Position numbers and translations under genes: made by a program. This document shows positions 22,801-36,198 of a stretch of 64,000 bases of DNA, piece after piece (the first letter of the stretch is position 1; each line of letters starts with the position of its first letter). The notes under the pieces are model-generated. The model saw only the letters and a program-made list of their open reading frames with translations, did no database searches and had not been told where the DNA came from. This stretch comes from Auanema rhodensis (taxonomy: Eukaryota > Nematoda > Chromadorea > Rhabditida > Rhabditidae), in NCBI GenBank assembly GCA_964057225.1, contig OZ059896.1, positions 1,984,001 through 2,048,000 of the forward strand, given 5' to 3'.

Positions 22801-25668
22801 TGGAAGCAATGTTGTGTGTACATGGAAACTCAACATACACTAATGCATCATTTTTCAAACGATCATAACTAATTTTTGTATTAAGCGTTTCTTAATGTAG
22901 TTCAGTGCATTCGATGCGGATTTTTAAGCTGCGTCGATCTGTACTATCAGATTTGCGCTAGCTTAAAAATGCACCGAGATATCAACTGATATAAGTTCAC
23001 ACTTATATCCTCGATTTTCACCCTGAAGAATTAATTTTTTCGTTGAATAACATTGTCCATCGTTTTTGCCTTGAAAAAAGAAATCTAAAAACATCTACTT
23101 TTTGCTAAATTATTTTCAAATTTTTCGAAAAAATTTTTGTCAAAATGTTTTTGGAAGCAATTTTGAGTGTACATGGAAACTCAACATACACTAATGCATC
23201 ATTTTTCAAACGATGATAACTAATTTTTGTATTTAGCTTTTCTCAATGTAGTTCAGTGCATTCGATGCGGATTTTTAAGCTGCGTCGATCTGTACTATCA
23301 GATTTGCGCTAGCTTGAAAATGCACCGAGATATCAACTGATATAAGTTCACACTTATATCCTCGATTTTCACCCTGAAGAATTAATTTTTTCGTTGAATA
23401 ACATTGTCTATCGTTTTTGCCTTGAAAAAAGAAATCTAAAAACATCTACTTTTTGCTAAATTATTTTCAAATTTTTCGAAAAAATTTTTGTCAAAATGTT
23501 TTTGGAAGCAATTTTGAGTGTACATGGAAACTCAACATACACTAATGCATCATTTTTCAAACGATCATAACTAATTTTTGTATTGAGTGTTTCTCAATGT
23601 AGTATAGTGCATTCGATGTGGATTTTCAAGCTGCGTCGATCTGTGTTATCAGATTTGCGCTAGCTTAAAAATGCACCGAGATATCAACTGATATAAGTTC
23701 ACACTTATATCCTCGATTTTCACCCTGAAGAATTAATTTTTTTGTTGAATAACAATGTCCATCGTCTTTGTCTTGAAAAAAGGAATCTAAAAACATCTAC
23801 TTTTTGTGAAATTATTTTGAAATTTTTCGGGAAAATTTTTGTCAAAATGTTTTTGGAAGCAATGTTGTGTGTACATGGAAACTCAACATACACTAATGCA
23901 TCATTTTTCAAACGATCATAACTAATTTTTGTATTAAGCGTTTCTTAATGTAGTATAGTGCATTCGATGTGGATTTTCAAGCTGCGTCGATCTGTGTTAT
24001 CAGATTTGCGCTAGCTTAAAAATGCACCGAGATATCAACTGATATAAGTTCACACTTATATCCTCGATTTTCACCCTGAAGAATTAATTTTTTTGTTGAA
24101 TAACAATGTCCATCGTCTTTGTCTTGAAAAAAGGAATCTAAAAACATCTACTTTTTGTGAAATTATTTTGAAATTTTTCGGGAAAATTTTTGTCAAAATG
24201 TTTTTGGAAGCAATGTTGTGTGTACATGGAAACTCAACATACACTAATGCATCATTTTTCAAACGATCATAACTAATTTTTGTATTAAGCGTTTCTTAAT
24301 GTAGTATAGTACATTCGATGCGGATTTTTAAGCTGCGTCGATCTGTGTTATCAGATTTGCGCTAGCTTAAAAATGAACCGAGATATCAACTGATATAAGT
24401 TCACACATATATCCTCGATTTTCACCCTGAAGAATTAATTTTTTCGTTGAATAACATTGTCTATCGTTTTTGCCTTGAAAAAAGGAATCTAAAAACATCT
24501 ACTTTTTGCTAAATTATTTTCAAATTTTTCGAAAAAATCTTTGTCAAAATGTTTTTGGAAGCAATTTTGAGTGTACATGGAAACTCAACATACACTAATG
24601 CATCATTTTTCAAACGATCATAACTAATTTTTGTATTAAGCGTTTCTTAATGTAGTATAGTACATTCGATGCGGATTTTTAAGCTGCGTCGATCTGTGTT
24701 ATCAGATTTGCGCTAGCTTAAAAATGAACCGAGATATCAACTGATATAAGTTCACACATATATCCTCGATTTTCACCCTGAAGAATTAATTTTTTCGTTG
24801 AATAACATTGTCTATCGTTTTTGCCTTGAAAAAAGAAATCTAAAAACATCTACTTTTTGCTAAATTATTTTCAAATTTTTCGAAAAAATTTTTGTCAAAA
24901 TGTTTTTGGAAGCAATTTTGAGTGTACATGGAAACTCAACATACACTAATGCATCATTTTTCAAACGATCATAACTAATTTTTGTATTGAGTGTTTCTCA
25001 ATGTAGTATAGTGCATTCGATGTGGATTTTCAAGCTGCGTCGATCTGTGTTATCAGATTTGCGCTAGCTTAAAAATGCACCGAGATATCAACTGATATAA
25101 GTTCACACTTATATCCTCGATTTTCACCCTGAAGAATTAATTTTTTTGTTGAATAACAATGTCCATCGTCTTTGTCTTGAAAAAAGGAATCTAAAAACAT
25201 CTACTTTTTGTGAAATTATTTTGAAATTTTTCGGGAAAATTTTTGTCAAAATGTTTTTGGAAGCAATGTTGTGTGTACATGGAAACTCAACATACACTAA
25301 TGCATCATTTTTCAAACGATCATAACTAATTTTTGTATTAAGCGTTTCTTAATGTAGTATAGTGCATTCGATGTGGATTTTCAAGCTGCGTCGATCTGTG
25401 TTATCAGATTTGCGCTAGCTTAAAAATGCACCGAGATATCAACTGATATAAGTTCACACTTATATCCTCGATTTTCACCCTGAAGAATTAATTTTTTTGT
25501 TGAATAACAATGTCCATCGTCTTTGTCTTGAAAAAAGGAATCTAAAAACATCTACTTTTTGTGAAATTATTTTGAAATTTTTCGGGAAAATTTTTGTCAA
25601 AATGTTTTTGGAAGCAATGTTGTGTGTACATGGAAACTCAACATACACTAATGCATCATTTTTCAAAC
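16650..25668. repeat. Segmental block C
   Basis: m44-m57 match m1-m14 at an offset of 15093 bp (43 monomers). m57-m69 match m17-m29 at 14040 bp (40 monomers), so it lacks the same three monomers as block B. Shared private markers include GCGTAGATC (about 18719), CGTTAAATAAC (about 18829), CATAACTATTTTTTG (19354), CGAATTTCACC (about 19502), TAGTTCTGTGC (about 20792) and GATGATAAC (about 23212). Its copying of block A is interrupted by a patch at 18214-18381. Confidence 0.88.
18214..18381. repeat. Gene-conversion-like patch in block C
   Basis: The corresponding stretch of block A (3121-3288) has TTCGAAAACATTTTTG, CAATTTTGAGTG, TTTAGCTTTTCTC and TGTACTATC. Here it reads TTCGGGAAAATTTTTG, CAATGTTGTGTG, TTAAGCGTTTCTT, AGTACATTC and TGTGTTATC. 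Outside the patch both flanks follow block A again, including G at 18402. The patch crosses the boundary of m48 and m49. A sequence of the same form runs from about 10138 to 10310 and again near 24178-24350. Confidence 0.85.
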
Positions 25669-28476
25669 GATCATAACTAATTTTTGTATTAAGCGTTTCT
25701 TAATGTAGTATAGTACATTCGATGCGGATTTTTAAGCTGCGTCGATCTGTGTTATCAGATTTGCGCTAGCTTAAAAATGAACCGAGATATCAACTGATAT
25801 AAGTTCACACATATATCCTCGATTTTCACCCTGAAGAATTAATTTTTTCGTTGAATAACATTGTCTATCGTTTTTGCCTTGAAAAAAGGAATCTAAAAAC
25901 ATCTACTTTTTGCTAAATTATTTTCAAATTTTTCGAAAAAATCTTTGTCAAAATGTTTTTGGAAGCAATTTTGAGTGTACATGGAAACTCAACATACACT
26001 AATGCATCATTTTTCAAACGATCATAACTAATTTTTGTATTTAGCTTTTCTCAATGTAGTTCAGTGCATTCGATGCGGATTTTTAAGCTGCGTCGATCTG
26101 TACTATCAGATTTGCGCTAGCTTGAAAATGCACCGAGATATCAACTGATATAAGTTCACACCTATATCCTCGATTTTCACCCTGAAGAATTAATTTTTTC
26201 GTTGAATAACATTGTCTATCGTTTTTGCCTTGAAAAAAGGAATCTAAAAACATCTACTTTTTGCTAAATTATTTTCAAATTTTTCGAAAAAATTTTTGTC
26301 AAAATGTTTTTGGAAGCAATTTTGAGTGTACATGGAAACTCAACATACACTAATGCATCATTTTTCAAACGATCATAACTAATTTTTGTATTGAGTGTTT
26401 CTCAATGTAGTATAGTGCATTCGATGTGGATTTTCAAGCTGCGTCGATCTGTGTTATCAGATTTGCGCTAGCTTAAAAATGCACCGAGATATCAACTGAT
26501 ATAAGTTCACACTTATATCCTCGATTTTCACCCTGAAGAATTAATTTTTTCGTTGAATAACATTGTCTATCGTTTTTGCCTTGAAAAAAGGAATCTAAAA
26601 ACATCTACTTTTTGCTAAATTATTTTAAAATTTTTCGAAAAAATTTTTGTCAAAATGTTTTTGGAAGCAATTTTGAGTGTACATGGAAACTCAACATACA
26701 CTAATGCATCATTTTTCAAACGATCATAACTAATTTTTGTATTAAGCGTTTCTTAATGTAGTATAGTGCATTCGATGTGGATTTTCAAGCTGCGTCGATC
26801 TGTGTTATCAGATTTGCGCTAGCTTAAAAATGCACCGAGATATCAACTGATATAAGTTCACACTTATATCCTCGAATTTCACCCTGAAGAATTAATTTTT
26901 TCGTTGAATAACATTGTCTATCGTTTTTGCCTTGAAAAAAGGAATCTAAAAACATCTACTTTTTGCTAAATTATCTTCATATTTTTCGAAAAAATTTTTG
27001 TCAAAATGTTTTTGGAAGCAATTTTGAGTGTACATGGAAACTCAACATACACTAATGCATCATTTTTCAAACGATCATAACTAATTTTTGTATTAAGCGT
27101 TTCTTAATGTAGTATAGTGCATTCGATGTGGATTTTCAAGCTGCGTCGATCTGTGTTATCAGATTTGCGCTAGCTTAAAAATGCACCGAGATATCAACTG
27201 ATATAAGTTCACACTTATATCCTCGATTTTCACCCTGAAGAATTAATTTTTTTGTTGAATAACAATGTCCATCGTCTTTGTCTTGAAAAAAGGAATCTAA
27301 AAACATCTACTTTTTGTGAAATTATTTTCAAATTTTTCGAAAAAATTTTTGTCAAAATGTTTTTGGAAGCAATTTTGAGTGTACATGGAAACTCAACATA
27401 CACTAATGCATCATTTTTCAAACGATCATAACTAATTTTTGTATTAAGCGTTTCTTAATGTAGTATAGTACATTCGATGCGGATTTTTAAGCTGCGTCGA
27501 TCTGTGTTATCAGATTTGCGCTAGCTTAAAAATGCACCGAGATATCAACTGATATAAGTTCACACTTATATCCTCGAATTTCACCCTGAAGAATTAATTT
27601 TTTCGTTGAATAACATTGTCTATCGTTTTTGCCTTGAAAAAAGGAATCTAAAAACATCTACTTTTTGCTAAATTATTTTCAAATTTTTCGAAAAAATTTT
27701 TGTCAAAATGTTTTTGGAAGCAATGTTGAGTGTACATGGAAACTCAACATACACTAATGCATCATTTTTCAAACGATCATAACTAATTTTTGTATTAAGC
27801 GTTTCTTAATGTAGTATAGTACATTCGATGCGGATTTTTAAGCTGCGTCGATCTGTGTTATCAGATTTGCGCTAGCTTAAAAATGAACCGAGATATCAAC
27901 TGATATAAGTTCACACCTATATCCTCGATTTTCAACCTGAAGAATTAATTTTTTCGTTGAATAACATTGTCTATCGTTTTTGCCTTGAAAAAAGAAATCT
28001 AAAAACATCTACTTTTTGCTAAATTATTTTGAAATTTTTCGAAAAAATTTTTGTCAAAATGTTTTTGGAAGCAATGTTGAGTGTACATGGAAACTCAACA
28101 TACACTAATGCATCATTTTTCAAACGATCATAACTAATTTTTGTATTAAGCGTTTCTCAATGTAGTAAAGTGCATTCGATGCGGATTTTTAAGCTGCGTC
28201 GATCTGTACTATCAGATTTGCGCTAGCTTAAAAATGCACCGAGATATCAACTGATATAAGTTCACACTTATATCCTCGATTTTCACCCTGAAGAATTAAT
28301 TTTTTCGTTGAATAACATTGTCCATCGTTTTTGCCTTGAAAAAAGAAATCTAAAAACATCTACTTTTTGCTAAATTATTTTGAAATTTTTCGAAAAAATT
28401 TTTGTCAAAATGTTTTTGGAAGCAATTTTGAGTGTACATGGAAACTCAACATACACTAATGCATCATTTTTCAAAC
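25669..28476. repeat. m70-m77, mixed monomers between block C and the 11-mer repeat
   Basis: m70 repeats m66 (AATGAACCGAG, CACATAT, AAAATCTTTGTC). m71-m73 are mixed types, with TATTTTAAAATTTTTCG in m72 and TTATCTTCATATTT in m73. m74-m77 return to the order seen at m8-m11 (CGAATTTCACC, then TTCAACCTG, then TGTACTATC with TTGTCC), but m77 has TAGTAAAGTGC. So this is another partial copy of the block A order with its own changes. Confidence 0.8.
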
Positions 28477-31400
28477 GATCATAACTAATTTTTGTATTTA
28501 GCTTTTCTCAATGTAGTTCAGTGCATTCGATGCGGATTTTTAAGCTGCGTCGATCTGTACTATCAGATTTGCGCTAGCTTGAAAATGCACCGAGATATCA
28601 ACTGATATAAGTTCACACCTATATCCTCGATTTTCACCCTGAAGAATTAATTTTTTCGTTGAATAACATTGTCTATCGTTTTTGCCTTGAAAAAAGAAAT
28701 CTAAAAACATCTACTTTTTGCTAAATTATTTTCAAATTTTTCGAAAAAATTTTTGTCAAAATGTTTTTGGAAGCAATTTTGAGTGTACATGGAAACTCAA
28801 CATACACTAATGCATCATTTTTCAAACGATCATAACTAATTTTTGTATTTAGCTTTTCTCAATGTAGTTCAGTGCATTCGATGCGGATTTTTAAGCTGCG
28901 TCGATCTGTACTATCAGATTTGCGCTAGCTTAAAAATGCACCGAGATATCAACTGATATAAGTTCACACTTATATCCTCGATTTTCACCCTGAAGAATTA
29001 ATTTTTTCGTTGAATAACATTGTCCATCGTTTTTGCCTTGAAAAAAGAAATCTAAAAACATCTACTTTTTGCTAAATTATTTTGAAATTTTTCGAAAAAA
29101 TTTTTGTCAAAATGTTTTTGGAAGCAATTTTGAGTGTACATGGAAACTCAACATACACTAATGCATCATTTTTCAAACGATCATAACTAATTTTTGTATT
29201 TAGCTTTTCTCAATGTAGTTCAGTGCATTCGATGCGGATTTTTAAGCTGCGTCGATCTGTACTATCAGATTTGCGCTAGCTTGAAAATGCACCGAGATAT
29301 CAACTGATATAAGTTCACACCTATATCCTCGATTTTCACCCTGAAGAATTAATTTTTTCGTTGAATAACATTGTCTATCGTTTTTGCCTTGAAAAAAGAA
29401 ATCTAAAAACATCTACTTTTTGCTAAATTATTTTCAAATTTTTCGAAAAAATTTTTGTCAAAATGTTTTTGGAAGCAATTTTGAGTGTACATGGAAACTC
29501 AACATACACTAATGCATCATTTTTCAAACGATCATAACTAATTTTTGTATTTAGCTTTTCTCAATGTAGTTCAGTGCATTCGATGCGGATTTTTAAGCTG
29601 CGTCGATCTGTACTATCAGATTTGCGCTAGCTTGAAAATGCACCGAGATATCAACTGATATAAGTTCACACTTATATCCTCGATTTTCACCCTGAAGAAT
29701 TAATTTTTTCGTTGAATAACATTGTCTATCGTTTTTGCCTTGAAAAAAGGAATCTAAAAACATCTACTTTTTGCTAAATTATTTTCAAATTTTTCGAAAA
29801 AATTTTTGTCAAAATGTTTTTGGAAGCAATGTTGAGTGTACATGGAAACTCAACATACACTAATGCATCATTTTTCAAACGATCATAACTAATTTTTGTA
29901 TTAAGCGTTTCTTAATGTAGTATAGTACATTCGATGCGGATTTTTAAGCTGCGTCGATCTGTGTTATCAGATTTGCGCTAGCTTAAAAATGAACCGAGAT
30001 ATCAACTGATATAAGTTCACACCTATATCCTCGATTTTCAACCTGAAGAATTAATTTTTTCGTTGAATAACATTGTCTATCGTTTTTGCCTTGAAAAAAG
30101 AAATCTAAAAACATCTACTTTTTGCTAAATTATTTTGAAATTTTTCGAAAAAATTTTTGTCAAAATGTTTTTGGAAGCAATGTTGAGTGTACATGGAAAC
30201 TCAACATACACTAATGCATCATTTTTCAAACGATCATAACTAATTTTTGTATTAAGCGTTTCTCAATGTAGTATAGTGCATTCGATGCGGATTTTTAAGC
30301 TGCGTCGATCTGTACTATCAGATTTGCGCTAGCTTAAAAATGCACCGAGATATCAACTGATATAAGTTCACACTTATATCCTCGATTTTCACCCTGAAGA
30401 ATTAATTTTTTCGTTGAATAACATTGTCCATCGTTTTTGCCTTGAAAAAAGAAATCTAAAAACATCTACTTTTTGCTAAATTATTTTGAAATTTTTCGAA
30501 AAAATTTTTGTCAAAATGTTTTTGGAAGCAATTTTGAGTGTACATGGAAACTCAACATACACTAATGCATCATTTTTCAAACGATCATAACTAATTTTTG
30601 TATTCAGCTTTTCTCAATGTAGTTCAGTGCATTCGATGCGGATTTTTAAGCTGCGTCGATCTGTACTATCAGATTTGCGCTAGCTTGAAAATGCACCGAG
30701 ATATCAACTGATATAAGTTCACACCTATATCCTCGATTTTCACCCTGAAGAATTAATTTTTTCGTTGAATAACATTGTCTATCGTTTTTGCCTTGAAAAA
30801 AGAAATCTAAAAACATCTACTTTTTGCTAAATTATTTTCAAATTTTTCGAAAAAAGTTTTGTCAAAATGTTTTTGGAAGCAATTTTGAGTGTACATGGAA
30901 ACTCAACATACACTAATGCATCATTTTTCAAACGATCATAACTAATTTTTGTATTTAGCTTTTCTCAATGTAGTTCAGTGCATTCGATGCGGATTTTTAA
31001 GCTGCGTCGATCTGTACTATCAGATTTGCGCTAGCTTGAAAATGCACCGAGATATCAACTGATATAAGTTCACACTTATATCCTCGATTTTCACCCTGAA
31101 GAATTAATTTTTTCGTTGAATAACATTGTCTATCGTTTTTGCCTTGGAAAAAGAAATCTAAAAACATCTACTTTTTGCTAAATTATTTTCAAATTTTTCG
31201 AAAAAATCTTTGTCAAAATGTTTTTGGAAGCAATTTTGAGTGTACATGGAAACTCAACATACACTAATGCATCATTTTTCAAACGATCATAACTAATTTT
31301 TGTATTTAGCTTTTCTCAATGTAGTTCAGTGCATTCGATGCGGATTTTTAAGCTGCGTCGATCTGTACTATCAGATTTGCGCTAGCTTGAAAATGCACCG

Positions 31401-32337
31401 AGATATCAACTGATATAAGTTCACACCTATATCCTCGATTTTCACCCTGAAGAATTAATTTTTTCGTTGAATAACATTGTCTATCGTTTTTGCCTTGAAA
31501 AAAGGAATCTAAAAACATCTACTTTTTGCTAAATTATTTTCAAATTTTTCGAAAAAATTTTTGTCAAAATGTTTTTGGAAGCAATTTTGAGTGTACATGG
31601 AAACTCAACATACACTAATGCATCATTTTTCAAACGATCATAACTAATTTTTGTATTTAGCTTTTCTCAATGTAGTTCAGTGCATTCGATGCGGATTTTT
31701 AAGCTGCGTCGATCTGTACTATCAGATTTGCGCTAGCTTGAAAATGCACCGAGATATCAACTGATATAAGTTCACACCTATATCCTCGATTTTCACCCTG
31801 AAGAATTAATTTTTTCGTTGAATAACATTGTCTATCGTTTTTGCCTTGAAAAAAGGAATCTAAAAACATCTACTTTTTGCTAAATTATTTTCAAATTTTT
31901 CGAAAAAATTTTTGTCAAAATGTTTTTGGAAGCAATTTTGAGTGTACATGGAAACTCAACATACACTAATGCATCATTTTTCAAACGATCATAACTAATT
32001 TTTGTATTGAGTGTTTCTCAATGTAGTATAGTGCATTCGATGTGGATTTTCAAGCTGCGTCGATCTGTGTTATCAGATTTGCGCTAGCTTAAAAATGCAC
32101 CGAGATATCAACTGATAAAAGTTCACACTTATATCCTCGATTTTCACCCTGAAGAATTAATTTTTTCGTTTAATAACATTGTCTATCGTTTTTGCCTTGA
32201 AAAAAGGAATCTAAAAACATCTACTTTTTGCTAAATTATTTTAAAATTTTTCGAAAAAATTTTTGTCAAAATGTTTTTGGAAGCAATTTTGAGTGTACAT
32301 GGAAACTCAACATACACTAATGCATCATTTTTCAAAC
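28477..32337. repeat. 11-monomer higher-order repeat (3861 bp), copy 1 (m78-m88)
   Basis: m80-m88 have the same order and private variants as m91-m99, 3861 bp to the right: AAAAAGTTTTGTC with TTCAGCTTTTCTC in m84, GCCTTGGAAAAAG in m85 (about 31141), and CGTTTAATAAC in m88 (about 32167). m88 also has TGATAAAAGTTC, which copy 2 lacks. m78-m79 correspond to m89-m90 except for a tract in which the two copies use different subtypes. Confidence 0.87.
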
Positions 32338-35300
32338 GATCATAACTAATTTTTGTATTTAGCTTTTCTCAATGTAGTTCAGTGCATTCGATGCGGATTT
32401 TTAAGCTGCGTCGATCTGTACTATCAGATTTGCGCTAGCTTGAAAATGCACCGAGATATCAACTGATATAAGTTCACACCTATATCCTCGATTTTCAACC
32501 TGAAGAATTAATTTTTTCGTTGAATAACATTGTCTATCGTTTTTGCCTTGAAAAAAGAAATCTAAAAACATCTACTTTTTGCTAAATTATTTTGAAATTT
32601 TTCGAAAAAATTTTTGTCAAAATGTTTTTGGAAGCAATGTTGAGTGTACATGGAAACTCAACATACACTAATGCATCATTTTTCAAACGATCATAACTAA
32701 TTTTTGTATTAAGCGTTTCTCAATGTAGTATAGTGCATTCGATGCGGATTTTTAAGCTGCGTCGATCTGTACTATCAGATTTGCGCTAGCTTAAAAATGC
32801 ACCGAGATATCAACTGATATAAGTTCACACTTATATCCTCGATTTTCACCCTGAAGAATTAATTTTTTCGTTGAATAACATTGTCCATCGTTTTTGCCTT
32901 GAAAAAAGAAATCTAAAAACATCTACTTTTTGCTAAATTATTTTGAAATTTTTCGAAAAAATTTTTGTCAAAATGTTTTTGGAAGCAATTTTGAGTGTAC
33001 ATGGAAACTCAACATACACTAATGCATCATTTTTCAAACGATCATAACTAATTTTTGTATTTAGCTTTTCTCAATGTAGTTCAGTGCATTCGATGCGGAT
33101 TTTTAAGCTGCGTCGATCTGTACTATCAGATTTGCGCTAGCTTGAAAATGCACCGAGATATCAACTGATATAAGTTCACACCTATATCCTCGATTTTCAC
33201 CCTGAAGAATTAATTTTTTCGTTGAATAACATTGTCTATCGTTTTTGCCTTGAAAAAAGAAATCTAAAAACATCTACTTTTTGCTAAATTATTTTCAAAT
33301 TTTTCGAAAAAATTTTTGTCAAAATGTTTTTGGAAGCAATTTTGAGTGTACATGGAAACTCAACATACACTAATGCATCATTTTTCAAACGATCATAACT
33401 AATTTTTGTATTTAGCTTTTCTCAATGTAGTTCAGTGCATTCGATGCGGATTTTTAAGCTGCGTCGATCTGTACTATCAGATTTGCGCTAGCTTGAAAAT
33501 GCACCGAGATATCAACTGATATAAGTTCACACTTATATCCTCGATTTTCACCCTGAAGAATTAATTTTTTCGTTGAATAACATTGTCTATCGTTTTTGCC
33601 TTGAAAAAAGGAATCTAAAAACATCTACTTTTTGCTAAATTATTTTCAAATTTTTCGAAAAAATTTTTGTCAAAATGTTTTTGGAAGCAATGTTGAGTGT
33701 ACATGGAAACTCAACATACACTAATGCATCATTTTTCAAACGATCATAACTAATTTTTGTATTAAGCGTTTCTTAATGTAGTATAGTACATTCGATGCGG
33801 ATTTTTAAGCTGCGTCGATCTGTGTTATCAGATTTGCGCTAGCTTAAAAATGAACCGAGATATCAACTGATATAAGTTCACACCTATATCCTCGATTTTC
33901 AACCTGAAGAATTAATTTTTTCGTTGAATAACATTGTCTATCGTTTTTGCCTTGAAAAAAGAAATCTAAAAACATCTACTTTTTGCTAAATTATTTTGAA
34001 ATTTTTCGAAAAAATTTTTGTCAAAATGTTTTTGGAAGCAATGTTGAGTGTACATGGAAACTCAACATACACTAATGCATCATTTTTCAAACGATCATAA
34101 CTAATTTTTGTATTAAGCGTTTCTCAATGTAGTATAGTGCATTCGATGCGGATTTTTAAGCTGCGTCGATCTGTACTATCAGATTTGCGCTAGCTTAAAA
34201 ATGCACCGAGATATCAACTGATATAAGTTCACACTTATATCCTCGATTTTCACCCTGAAGAATTAATTTTTTCGTTGAATAACATTGTCCATCGTTTTTG
34301 CCTTGAAAAAAGAAATCTAAAAACATCTACTTTTTGCTAAATTATTTTGAAATTTTTCGAAAAAATTTTTGTCAAAATGTTTTTGGAAGCAATTTTGAGT
34401 GTACATGGAAACTCAACATACACTAATGCATCATTTTTCAAACGATCATAACTAATTTTTGTATTCAGCTTTTCTCAATGTAGTTCAGTGCATTCGATGC
34501 GGATTTTTAAGCTGCGTCGATCTGTACTATCAGATTTGCGCTAGCTTGAAAATGCACCGAGATATCAACTGATATAAGTTCACACCTATATCCTCGATTT
34601 TCACCCTGAAGAATTAATTTTTTCGTTGAATAACATTGTCTATCGTTTTTGCCTTGAAAAAAGAAATCTAAAAACATCTACTTTTTGCTAAATTATTTTC
34701 AAATTTTTCGAAAAAAGTTTTGTCAAAATGTTTTTGGAAGCAATTTTGAGTGTACATGGAAACTCAACATACACTAATGCATCATTTTTCAAACGATCAT
34801 AACTAATTTTTGTATTCAGCTTTTCTCAATGTAGTTCAGTGCATTCGATGCGGATTTTTAAGCTGCGTCGATCTGTACTATCAGATTTGCGCTAGCTTGA
34901 AAATGCACCGAGATATCAACTGATATAAGTTCACACTTATATCCTCGATTTTCACCCTGAAGAATTAATTTTTTCGTTGAATAACATTGTCTATCGTTTT
35001 TGCCTTGGAAAAAGAAATCTAAAAACATCTACTTTTTGCTAAATTATTTTCAAATTTTTCGAAAAAATCTTTGTCAAAATGTTTTTGGAAGCAATTTTGA
35101 GTGTACATGGAAACTCAACATACACTAATGCATCATTTTTCAAACGATCATAACTAATTTTTGTATTTAGCTTTTCTCAATGTAGTTCAGTGCATTCGAT
35201 GCGGATTTTTAAGCTGCGTCGATCTGTACTATCAGATTTGCGCTAGCTTGAAAATGCACCGAGATATCAACTGATATAAGTTCACACCTATATCCTCGAT

Positions 35301-36198
35301 TTTCACCCTGAAGAATTAATTTTTTCGTTGAATAACATTGTCTATCGTTTTTGCCTTGAAAAAAGGAATCTAAAAACATCTACTTTTTGCTAAATTATTT
35401 TCAAATTTTTCGAAAAAATTTTTGTCAAAATGTTTTTGGAAGCAATTTTGAGTGTACATGGAAACTCAACATACACTAATGCATCATTTTTCAAACGATC
35501 ATAACTAATTTTTGTATTTAGCTTTTCTCAATGTAGTTCAGTGCATTCGATGCGGATTTTTAAGCTGCGTCGATCTGTACTATCAGATTTGCGCTAGCTT
35601 GAAAATGCACCGAGATATCAACTGATATAAGTTCACACCTATATCCTCGATTTTCACCCTGAAGAATTAATTTTTTCGTTGAATAACATTGTCTATCGTT
35701 TTTGCCTTGAAAAAAGGAATCTAAAAACATCTACTTTTTGCTAAATTATTTTCAAATTTTTCGAAAAAATTTTTGTCAAAATGTTTTTGGAAGCAATTTT
35801 GAGTGTACATGGAAACTCAACATACACTAATGCATCATTTTTCAAACGATCATAACTAATTTTTGTATTGAGTGTTTCTCAATGTAGTATAGTGCATTCG
35901 ATGTGGATTTTCAAGCTGCGTCGATCTGTGTTATCAGATTTGCGCTAGCTTAAAAATGCACCGAGATATCAACTGATATAAGTTCACACTTATATCCTCG
36001 ATTTTCACCCTGAAGAATTAATTTTTTCGTTTAATAACATTGTCTATCGTTTTTGCCTTGAAAAAAGGAATCTAAAAACATCTACTTTTTGCTAAATTAT
36101 TTTAAAATTTTTCGAAAAAATTTTTGTCAAAATGTTTTTGGAAGCAATTTTGAGTGTACATGGAAACTCAACATACACTAATGCATCATTTTTCAAAC
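32338..36198. repeat. 11-monomer higher-order repeat (3861 bp), copy 2 (m89-m99)
   Basis: Private markers match copy 1 at exactly +3861: TTCAGCTTTTCTC (m95), GCCTTGGAAAAAG (about 35002) and CGTTTAATAAC (about 36028). m96 also has TTCAGCTTTTCTC where copy 1's m85 has TTTAGCTTTTCTC. m89 is a hybrid: its left part is the TTTAGC and TAGTTCAG type, its right part the TTCAACCTG type. Confidence 0.87.
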
